Positions 1-7,900 of a stretch of 42,931 nt of DNA are shown piece by piece. Each line of letters begins with the position of its first letter. Position 1 is the first letter of the stretch. The notes beneath the pieces were generated by a model. That model was not told where the DNA came from, made no database searches, and saw only the letters and a program-made list of their open reading frames with translations. Location: the NCBI GenBank assembly GCA_964514215.1, contig CAZEPW010000029.1:1-42931 (forward strand), written 5' to 3'. Made by a program: the position numbers and the translations under genes. This DNA is from CAYQUC01 sp964514215 (GTDB lineage: Bacteria; Pseudomonadota; Gammaproteobacteria; UBA6429; Thiohalophilaceae).

Positions 1-32
1 AATATTTTTAACGCAACTTGATAATCTTGATG

Positions 33-87
33 TTTTAACTCTAGATTCCGGCTTAAAAGACTACCGGAATGACGGTTATTTTTAAAT
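33..87 (+). repeat. Dispersed hairpin repeat, copy 1
   Basis: This 55-base unit is repeated at 4161-4215 in the same orientation with 4 mismatches by hand alignment. It contains a perfect 7-base stem, ATTCCGG at 45-51 and CCGGAAT at 64-70, around a 12-base loop, followed by GACGGTTATTTTT. It resembles the short palindromic intergenic repeats (REP or MITE-like) that occur in many copies in proteobacterial genomes. It could also act as a transcription terminator, because a T-run follows the stem. Confidence 0.7.
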
Positions 88-155
88 TTGAGCTTTAAAA
101 AGTAACAATAATCCTTATACAAACCTCAGGTTAACGAGTAAATTGAAAGTTTGAA

Positions 156-1022
156 TTAATTAATACTAGTTTTTTTAAGTATCCTAAATACCACATCCAC
201 ACTCAAATCCACTTGCGTTAAATTGCTGGCAGCTTCCCTTCCGGCTTTATTGGCTCTGAAAAAATGCGGTGTCATTAATAATAGTGATTGAATTGCATGA
301 TTTTTGATTTCACCGGTTTTAAATTGTAATTGCTCAGTCGCTATAACAGAGAAACCCAATTGTTGTGCTTCGTTGATAGTGGCTGAATCGGTTTTTTTAA
401 CGTCATCATAAATGACTTCACGTAACTCTCTTAAATGGTTTGGGCCGGGTTCTACCAAGATAATATAGCCATCAGTTTTTAGTATTTTAGTAAAACCTTC
501 AAAACTTTGGAATCCAAATACACAAACAATAATATCAACACTGGCTTTTGTCACTGGCGGTTGTCGATTAGTGCCGACTAGCCAAGTGATTTGTTTGTTA
601 CGTTTTGCAGCAGCGACAATGGCATGTTTTGATATATCGAGGCCAACATAATGAATATTTTTATGAATTTGAGATTGGCTTAATGTATTGGCTATAAAAT
701 CCAAATAATAACCTTCACCACAACCCGCATCGAATAAATTAATGTCTGGATTAATAGTATTTTTAATTTGGTTATTAATAATGCTGCTTAATGTTTTGGC
801 TATAGGTTGATATAACCCTAAGTTTAAAAATGCAGTTCGAGCCATAACCATTTCTTTACTGTCACCCGGCTCTTTAGAGCGTTTATGTTGCACCGGTAGC
901 AAATTCACATAACCTTGGCGAGCAATATCAAAAGTATGGCCGTTACTGCATACTAACTGTTTTTCTTGGCATAGTAGTGGTTCGCCATCGATTGGGCAGC
1001 TTAAATTAAGTGCATTTATCAT
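156..1022 (-). CDS. rlmA: 23S rRNA (guanine-N1)-methyltransferase, RlmA family
   Basis: SAM-dependent enzyme of 288 aa, the usual length for RlmA, which methylates N1 of G745 in helix 35 of 23S rRNA. The N-terminus carries the family's zinc-knuckle region (C9, C25, H29), followed by the characteristic GYVNLLPVQHKRS and PGDSKEMVMAR stretches (about residues 37-62). The SAM-binding glycine motif DAGCGEGYY is near residue 97, and a Rossmann-type methyltransferase core follows. One oddity: the usual CPxC knuckle reads CPID (residues 9-12), so the second zinc cysteine is an Asp; C18 might substitute. The ATG at 1022 gives the expected N-terminus, though no strong ribosome binding site is visible. 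It is a housekeeping gene unrelated to the eCIS, divergent from the next gene. Confidence 0.9.
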   Translation of the reverse strand: MINALNLSCPIDGEPLLCQEKQLVCSNGHTFDIARQGYVNLLPVQHKRSKEPGDSKEMVMARTAFLNLGLYQPIAKTLSSIINNQIKNTINPDINLFDAGCGEGYYLDFIANTLSQSQIHKNIHYVGLDISKHAIVAAAKRNKQITWLVGTNRQPPVTKASVDIIVCVFGFQSFEGFTKILKTDGYIILVEPGPNHLRELREVIYDDVKKTDSATINEAQQLGFSVIATEQLQFKTGEIKNHAIQSLLLMTPHFFRANKAGREAASNLTQVDLSVDVVFRILKKTSIN

Positions 1023-1226
1023 GTTTTATAATTAACTCGTCAAGTGGGTGGCTATTATATTCTATCTGTTTAGTGATAATGTAATGCTGGTTTATTTTAG
1101 GCTATTAATTTGGTATGTCACAACGAATCAAGTAGTCTCAACATTTCTAGAAAATATAATCTACAAATACCACTATTTTATAGTAAAATTAACCTTACAA
1201 GACTAACTAGAATAAATGCTTTGCTC

Positions 1227-1622
1227 ATGAAATGGTTTCTACGGATTTTAATCGCAATTGATCAACTTGGAAATGCTATTGCTGGCGGTTATCCTGATGC
1301 AGTTATTTCTGCGCGTGTTGGTTATTTTGCGAATAAGGGGAAATCTCCAATTCAACGTTATTGGATAGCATTAGAGTGGGTAATTGATTTTGCGTTTTAT
1401 CCCATCGATGGCCCCAACCATTGCTTGTGTTCTTTGAATGATGATAAAGACGAAAAATTTATTCACGGTAGTGATTTTGCACGAGCAATATTAGGGCTTA
1501 TTATTATTGCTGCTTGCATTTTTATTGCGGTTATTCTGCGTATTGTAGTGTTGGTGATTCCTTCTAGCCATTATAAATTTAAATTATCTGAACTTAAAAG
1601 TAATAATACAGAATCTCAATAA
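1227..1622 (+). CDS. Small membrane protein of unknown function
   Basis: 131 aa from the first ATG of the open frame. The frame extends upstream to a TTG at 1110, but that part has no ATG and I treat it as non-coding. The N-terminal half is amphipathic, with a DQLGNAIAGGYPDAVISAR segment (about residues 12-30). This resembles, from memory, small conserved proteins of proteobacteria and their phages with a DQL..N..GG.PD..S.R pattern. A strongly hydrophobic stretch near residues 88-110 is a probable single transmembrane helix, followed by a short hydrophilic tail. Its 3' end overlaps the convergent lipoprotein gene by 7 bases. No function can be assigned and the start is uncertain. Confidence 0.6.
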   Translation: MKWFLRILIAIDQLGNAIAGGYPDAVISARVGYFANKGKSPIQRYWIALEWVIDFAFYPIDGPNHCLCSLNDDKDEKFIHGSDFARAILGLIIIAACIFIAVILRIVVLVIPSSHYKFKLSELKSNNTESQ

Positions 1623-2221
1623 CCGGGCACCTGCGCACTATTTATAAAAATGTTACTATCCGCTTCCAATTGTGGATACAACGATTTGCCTCTGTGTGAA
1701 TACACCAAACTAAATCCAGATTTTTCTTGTTTTGGATGCCGACAATAAAGTCCATAAACCTCAAGAAGAAGCTCTGCTTTATCCGTTGCAGATATTTTTG
1801 CCTGCTTATCAATGACAACGCTGGCGATATTTACACAAGGATATCCGCGAGCTTCAGAATAATTAGATTTAAATTCAAGTGTTTTAAAGCGCGCCGGGTT
1901 AAAATCATTTTTGATCCCAGCCATAATCAGCGATTCAAATTCTTTCTGGCTTTTTGTTGCAGCTAAAGAAAAAATAAATACTTGAGCAGCAAAGCTTTCG
2001 TTAGATTCTACGCCACTTTTTGCAAACTCCATTCTTTCTGATGACGACTTGAGCAGATACCAACCTTGCGATTGTGGTGAACGAAAATCTAGATATTCAC
2101 TTTTAAAAAGAAATCCTGCTGATAGTGGTTTATTTGCTTTAGTCGGAATTATCGAGCCACAAGCTGTTACAAGTGTCGAGAACGCTAATAATAACATAGA
2201 CAAAATTTTAATTTTACTCAC
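1616..2221 (-). CDS. Putative lipoprotein
   Basis: 201 aa, using a GTG start at 2221 because an AAGGA ribosome binding site sits 7 bases upstream of it. A longer frame back to 2281 lacks such a site and would bury the signal peptide. From the GTG, the N-terminus is a short basic segment, a hydrophobic stretch and a lipobox (LVTAC), indicating a lipid-anchored envelope protein. The rest is a soluble domain with two well separated cysteines that I do not recognise. It lies downstream of and in the same direction as the sigma-54 activator gene, with about 270 bases between them, so co-transcription is possible but not shown. Confidence 0.7.
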   Translation of the reverse strand: MSKIKILSMLLLAFSTLVTACGSIIPTKANKPLSAGFLFKSEYLDFRSPQSQGWYLLKSSSERMEFAKSGVESNESFAAQVFIFSLAATKSQKEFESLIMAGIKNDFNPARFKTLEFKSNYSEARGYPCVNIASVVIDKQAKISATDKAELLLEVYGLYCRHPKQEKSGFSLVYSHRGKSLYPQLEADSNIFINSAQVPGY

Positions 2222-2489
2222 TGAGTTTTCCTTAATGTTTCCTAAGAATTGAAATATAAATTTATAGAAACACAAGTTCAACTATTTTTGGAGAAGTATT
2301 AAAACATTAAACTATAAGTAGTGGCTTTTAATACTTTCAGATATATTAAATAGAAAGATGTGAGTACTTACTATCGTCTTTCTTAACAAAACTGGAATAT
2401 CAATTCCACTAAAAACTTTTCGCATGTGGCACCGGATTAATTAAATTTTTTTCAGCCTAATACAACATCTCACTATGCATAGAAACCAC

Positions 2490-3890
2490 TTAGGTGAATT
2501 GATTTCTATCGATTGCGTGTTTAATTAATAATTTCCCAAACGCTCTACGTTCTTTACCTGCCATTTTTGCGGCTTTGGTAATATTGCCTTTGGTTTTTTG
2601 TAATAAATTTTTAAGGTAAGCACTTTCAAATTGTGATACTACCTGAGTCTTTAATTCGATCATACTACCGTCGAGATGATCTAAGACGCGATAATCAATA
2701 AGATTTAATTTTTTATTTCGGATATTACTTTGTGATAACACCGGTTCGAGCTCAATTGTGTTTTCTGTTGCCATTATAAATCCGCGATGAATAATATTTT
2801 CCAATTCACGCACATTTCCCGGCCAATGATAGCTCACTAAATCTTTCAGGCTGTGTTTTTTTAAAATTTTATTGGGTTGTTGGTATATAATTTTATATTT
2901 ATCTAAAAAATATTCTGCGAGCATTCCAATATCTTCACCACGCTCACGTAGTGGTGGAATTTTAATTTGCACGACATTAAGCCGAAAATACAAATCTTGC
3001 CTAAAGTCACCGCAATCAACCATTTCAATTAACGACTGATTACTGGCAACCACAATGCGCAAATCAGCGCATTTATAATCTTTGCAGCCCAAGGGTTTGT
3101 ATACTTTGTCTTGCATAAATCGTAATAATACTACTTGGCCTTTTTTACTTAATGTTTCTATTTCATCTAAAAATAAAGTGCCATGTTCGGCTTGCTCAAT
3201 CAAACCTTGTTGATCTTGATTTGCATCAGTATAAGCACCGCGCTTATGACCAAATATTTCATTTTCAAACAAACTATCGGGTATGGCACCACAGTTCACC
3301 GGTATAAAAGGCCCATTACTGCGCTGTCCTAAATAATGCACTGCACGCGCAACCAGTTCTTTGCCCGTTCCAGTTTCTCCTTCAATTAATACTGCTGAAT
3401 CATATTTGGATGATTGATTTACCAAACGTAATGTTTTAAGAAATGCTGGTGAATGGCCTAGCAATTGCATTTTTGCGAACTGTTTAATATCTACATTATC
3501 AATAATTGCATGACTCGGACTGCCATCCAATTCCATTAGCCGTGTCACACGTTGGGTTAGTTCTTTGAATGAACACGGCCAATAAACAAAATCATCACAA
3601 AAATTTAATTCATCATCACAAAAATTTAGATTGCTGCCATTAGCGATATACAATAATGGCGAGCCACGTTTGGTTGATTTTATTTTTTTAAAAAAATCAG
3701 AATTGGGATTGTTGCTTGGAAAATACAACAAGTCTACATGGCTTCGATTTGTCACTTGGTTACTCTGCCACATATCGGGAGTGACTACATTTAAGGGATA
3801 TTCCATATCGCCAAGATACGACAATAGCTCATCACAGCCTTCATTTTGCTGAATAATAAACTGAATACTTTGGCTACCGTTATTAATCAT
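2490..3890 (-). CDS. Sigma-54-dependent activator (NtrC/Fis class)
   Basis: 466-aa bacterial enhancer-binding protein that uses ATP hydrolysis to open sigma-54 promoters. Residues 1-125 form a divergent N-terminal domain with the rough layout of a receiver domain but no obvious phospho-acceptor signature. The AAA+ core follows: Walker A GETGTGKE (171-178), sigma-54 contact loop GAYTDA (208-213; canonical GAFTGA), Walker B LFLDEIE (229-235), and the RQDLYFRLNV region (287-296). The C-terminus (about 430-460) is a Fis-type helix-turn-helix. A GGAAG ribosome binding site precedes the ATG at 3890. Residues 88-101 contain a 7-aa tandem duplication. It is separated from the eCIS operon only by an intergenic region with the gap. 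Because the eCIS promoter is of sigma-54 type, this is the leading candidate for its activator (inference). Confidence 0.93.
   Translation of the reverse strand: MINNGSQSIQFIIQQNEGCDELLSYLGDMEYPLNVVTPDMWQSNQVTNRSHVDLLYFPSNNPNSDFFKKIKSTKRGSPLLYIANGSNLNFCDDELNFCDDFVYWPCSFKELTQRVTRLMELDGSPSHAIIDNVDIKQFAKMQLLGHSPAFLKTLRLVNQSSKYDSAVLIEGETGTGKELVARAVHYLGQRSNGPFIPVNCGAIPDSLFENEIFGHKRGAYTDANQDQQGLIEQAEHGTLFLDEIETLSKKGQVVLLRFMQDKVYKPLGCKDYKCADLRIVVASNQSLIEMVDCGDFRQDLYFRLNVVQIKIPPLRERGEDIGMLAEYFLDKYKIIYQQPNKILKKHSLKDLVSYHWPGNVRELENIIHRGFIMATENTIELEPVLSQSNIRNKKLNLIDYRVLDHLDGSMIELKTQVVSQFESAYLKNLLQKTKGNITKAAKMAGKERRAFGKLLIKHAIDRNQFT
3591..3628. repeat. Tandem 21-base duplication inside the activator gene
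   Basis: The 17-base string ATCATCACAAAAATTTA occurs at 3591-3607 and again at 3612-3628, offset by 21 bases. In frame this gives LNFCDDE then LNFCDDF (residues 88-101), so the reading frame is kept. It looks like a replication-slippage duplication in the N-terminal sensory domain. Confidence 0.85.
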
Positions 3891-4160
3891 TTATGCTTCC
3901 AGATTAAATTTTTTTGATAATCTATCCCAATTGAAACCTACCTTTCATAATAAATTGTGGCTCAATGAATAATAAGAGACTACTTGAAAATGTCTTATGT
4001 TATTTTGTGGGCTGTTTGCCAATAAAACCTTTTATTATTAAGAATAGATAACCTGTTTTTAATTACAAGATGATACCTAATGATTACTCAAAATTTCATG
4101 TTATGTTAATTAACCTCAGATCGGTATAAAAAGAATTAGTGTAAACTCATAATTTTGAAA

Positions 4161-4215
4161 TTTTAACTTTAGATTCCGCCTCAAAAGACTACCGGAATAA
4201 CGGTTATTTTTAAAT
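4161..4215 (+). repeat. Dispersed hairpin repeat, copy 2
   Basis: Same 55-base unit as at 33-87, 51 of 55 identical by hand alignment, same strand. The outermost stem base of the loop side is changed (ATTCCGC against CCGGAAT), leaving 6 pairs. It runs directly into the N-run, and its last ten bases ATTTTTAAAT recur immediately after the gap, at 4316-4325. Confidence 0.75.
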
Positions 4216-4315
4216 NNNNNNNNNNNNNNNNNNNNNNNNNNNNNNNNNNNNNNNNNNNNNNNNNNNNNNNNNNNNNNNNNNNNNNNNNNNNNNNNNNNNN
4301 NNNNNNNNNNNNNNN
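4216..4315. other. Assembly gap (100 N)
   Basis: Exactly 100 undetermined bases, the conventional filler for a gap of unknown size. The same ten bases ATTTTTAAAT end the left contig and begin the right one. The flanks may therefore simply overlap, or further repeat copies may be missing. Confidence 0.95.
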
Positions 4316-4467
4316 ATTTTTAAATAGCAGTAACAGATACTAATACCCTTACACTATGGGTAAAACACGTCGTTAAGAACAGTAATTATTGTCACGTAAA
4401 AATGTGAAATAATTACATCTTTACTGAATGGAGGATTAAACTGGTAGATGCATATTGTTAAAAACAC

Positions 4468-4986
4468 TCATATGGATTGAATTGCCTGTGACCAATTTTG
4501 AATTGCTAATTGTGCAATCCAATTGTTAAGTGCTTGCTGTTGTTGCGTATTTTGGTTTTTAATAACCGATTGGTATAAATCAAATAGTAGTGTCGATTCA
4601 ATATCGTTAACATCATTTGGTAAAAATTTTCTTTGGGATGGAAGTTGTCGTTCAAAAACTTGGAGTATTTTAAGCGCGACATACAAACAATTTAGTAACG
4701 ATTCGATTAATTCCAACAAAGCATTATCTTTGGAGTCTAATTCATTATAGTAGCTCCAGCAGTCTGAAAATTCTTGCTCATAAATTGTTAACAGTGGTGG
4801 CAAGCAACTCGGCCACCAAGCGAGCAAAGCAGTGTCAGCACGTTTAAAAATTGCGCTCGCTTTTGGATCAAGCGTATCACGGTAATGTTGTGCGAGTTTA
4901 CTGGCGAGTAAAACACCTTTTGGCGAGTCGCCATCATCAAATAAAGCTTGAATCTGCTGTTGAGAAATTTGAATGTTACTCGTCAA
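4468..4986 (-). CDS. Unknown small protein downstream of the deaminase cargo; candidate immunity or loading partner
   Basis: 172 aa, last gene of the eCIS operon. The start is a TTG at 4986. It overlaps the 3' end of the deaminase-cargo gene by 11 bases and sits 7 bases after a near-perfect AAGGAGGT ribosome binding site (4994-5001), so it is translationally coupled and probably well expressed. The protein is mostly helical by appearance, rich in Gln and Leu, with no signal peptide, no membrane segment and no motif I recognise. The N-terminus has a QQQ run and an acidic FDDGDSPKG turn. A small cytosolic gene overlapping the end of a toxin-like gene is the classic arrangement of an immunity protein, but a cargo-loading chaperone is equally compatible. 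Function is inference only. Confidence 0.75.
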   Translation of the reverse strand: MTSNIQISQQQIQALFDDGDSPKGVLLASKLAQHYRDTLDPKASAIFKRADTALLAWWPSCLPPLLTIYEQEFSDCWSYYNELDSKDNALLELIESLLNCLYVALKILQVFERQLPSQRKFLPNDVNDIESTLLFDLYQSVIKNQNTQQQQALNNWIAQLAIQNWSQAIQSI

Positions 4987-7900
4987 TTATCCGACCTCCT
5001 TGAATAACTAATCTACCTATTCCGGTACCATCATTATACGTTACAACAATTCGGATTCCCGGAAAATCCGTTAAAAATTGATGAAAAGGCCCACTGCCTG
5101 CATGCCTACCAGGCAAACCGGCAAGGCAATTAAAACACGGTGGCGATTCTACGTGTATTTGTAATTCTCCAGTTACTTGCTCTGCTGTCATTTGTCCGGT
5201 GAGCGCACGCTCAAGTCGTCGTGCAGCTCGACCGAGTACGGATTGTTCTGCATGATCAATCGCTTGACGATAGCTTTCAACCTCACCACTTTGTCGTCGT
5301 CGTCGGTAACGCGGATCAATCGGAACATCGGGGGTTGCAATTGTCCGTGAGGTACCAAGTATTACGCCACTGAGTTGTTGCCGTTCACCATTCGCGCCAT
5401 CCAAAAGCAATACACCGGCGGCAACCGTTCCTGAACCAGCTCCTGCATCAGGTACATCATCTCGACCACGAAAAGCAGTAATGGCATCTTCAACGATAGT
5501 TTCAGAATCATTTCGACTACGCCGACTTTCTTCAACGTCAGCTAACATAGTTAATAATCGTTGCGCGTTTTGATCCGCCGACATTCTATTGCGACTACGC
5601 CGTCTTACGTGTCCAGAACCAATACGTTCGGACAACTCGCGTAGTGCTAATTCACCAAAAATAGGATCAATAATAATAGGCCATAACCCTTCCCGAATAC
5701 TTGCTATAGTGGTATCCGATAACGAGCTATTTTCATCAACCATACCTTCACGAATTCTCATGAATCGTGCTAATAGTTGCCGACCAATTGATTGGCGCGC
5801 GCGTGTCATTGCCCGTTGTTGTACGGGTATGTTTGCGGTAATCCGACGTGACATACCTTCGAACACGGTATCAATTGCAGCAACATAACCAACCGCGGTT
5901 GAAGTTGCATTTAAACCGGCTAACTCCGTTCGATAGCCCTCAAGTTGTTCATGTAAACCGTCGAGTTGCGCTTCCTGGATGGCGATTTGTGCATCGGTTA
6001 ATTCGCTGCGTTGTGCCGCTAGCTGATTGCCTCGGCTTTCAATATCCTCTGGTAGTTTAAGAATTTCTGCATTTAGCTCACGCGCACGACGAACTGCATC
6101 GGGTGGCAAGCCGCCAATAATACCCAGCGCATATTCACTAGCTGAACGAATAGCCCCACTAAGACCTTGATAACGTTGTAAAAATCGTAAAGCGGTGGCG
6201 TGACTTGCGATATTGGCCGCGGTCGCGAGTTGACCGGCTTCAATACGAAAACCCCGAATGCCAAAGGTTCCATACTCCGGCACAATGCGTACACTACTGT
6301 GCTGACCTTCAACTCGCATGACACTGATATGACGTAAATCTTCAGGCAAAGCTAATGATAATATCGAATCAGCCGTAGCGGTTTGGCGCGATGCCGTTGC
6401 TGGCCGTTGCACTAATGACGCTTCATCGATATCCGGCTGAGCAGCATCGGTTTCGGATTCATCCAATAAGCGTTGGGTTTCTGCATCAACATGTTGTTGT
6501 GGTTCGGCTTGCGCTGAATCACCCGCAACTCTGGCACGTGATGCTCGCGCTTGTTGTGCGATATGTGCAGCGCCACGTTGCGATAATATTTGCATGCCTT
6601 GCTGCAATGCCATTTCGGAAAAAACTCTAATGGCTCGTAATCGAATTTGTGATTGTAATTGCTGAATTTCACGGTTTATTCGTTGAATTTGATCGGCTGG
6701 ACCATGACTTTCAATCAACACAGACAAATCAGTTTGCAGCTCGGCTAAACGTTGCACATCACCACGACGTAATTCATCAATTTGTTGAAATGCCTGTGCG
6801 TTAAAAACATATAAGTTACCAGCCAAACTGACTATTTCCGAACCAACACGCAATACTCGTAAACCGGTCTCACCCAAGCGTAGTGCTTTACCAATGATAG
6901 GAATTATATCAACAGCCAAGAGTGCAAGATCAACATAATTGCTGGAAGATACCGTGCCGGATCGAGTCGCGTCCATGAAAGTGAGCGCGGTATCGGCACC
7001 GTTATAAATCAAACCAAGACCTATTCCCAAGGGTGCAGTGGGTGGGAACACGGTTAATACTGCCGCAAGAATATTAACGGCAATACTCGCCGGTTGAGAA
7101 AATAACGTCTCTTGAATATCGTTTAATAACGTGTCGGTCACACGTTCATATTGCGTAAACTGTGTCTGTGCAACAAAACCTTGGTAATGCTGAAAACTAA
7201 AACGCATCCGGCCATTTGGATAAGTGCTTGACAGCAAAAAGAAAATTCTTTCATAAATCCGTGCTAAATCAGAACCATTTTCTTCAAATGTAAACGATTG
7301 GTTGCGTACCATTTCGCTATAATCAATCAGCGTAACGCTATATTGCCGTGACTGCTCGCTGTATGTAAACCACGAAGCCAATCGTATCCGCCCCGAACGA
7401 ACACCATTAGTTGCCGAAACAAAATACGCATCAACAGCCACCGGATGTCGGTTACGCAGATTTGTGCGTAAACGAGTGCGCAACCGTGTTAATTCACCTA
7501 ACCGTTGCGCAGCCCAACCGGCTAAGTCATCTTCATTATCGCGGTTAGCGCGATCTCGCAACGCTTGCACCTGATCAATTTGTTCACTCAATTGACTCAA
7601 CTGACCATCAATGTCCATTTGAGCCGAATCCAAAGTACCGCTGCGCACGATGCCCATCGAATCAGGATTTATATTTAATACCAATGGCACGATATTGCCC
7701 GAACTAACGACAGCGATCGCGGATGACACTATCGCATTCTCAACAAAAACATCGGTGAATCGATAATCAGTAGCCGTACCATCCAAACGACCAAAAGGAT
7801 TTTCTTCATTTGCTTCCATTGCAGCAAGTCTTTCAGCCTCAGTACGAACTTGCACCGGAATTGAAAAATGTGCTGGATAAAAAAACGAATGCGATACAAA

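Larger units (their letters stand above)
3891..4467. other. Intergenic region containing the assembly gap
   Basis: 577 bases between the activator gene and the last gene of the eCIS operon. It holds hairpin-repeat copy 2 and the run of N, and no open frame worth calling. I saw no convincing -35/-10 or sigma-54 promoter for the activator gene in 3891-4160. I saw no strong intrinsic terminator for the eCIS operon in 4316-4467. Because of the gap, a missing small gene or terminator cannot be ruled out. Confidence 0.7.

Noticed and set aside
1110..1226. 39-codon N-terminal extension of the small membrane protein
   Set aside because: Starts at TTG without a ribosome binding site and shows no conserved-looking sequence; the ATG at 1227 gives the expected protein.
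7685..7698. TGGCACGATATTGC as a second sigma-54 promoter
   Set aside because: It has only 9 bases between GG and GC instead of 10, lies inside the deaminase-cargo gene and points opposite to the operon.
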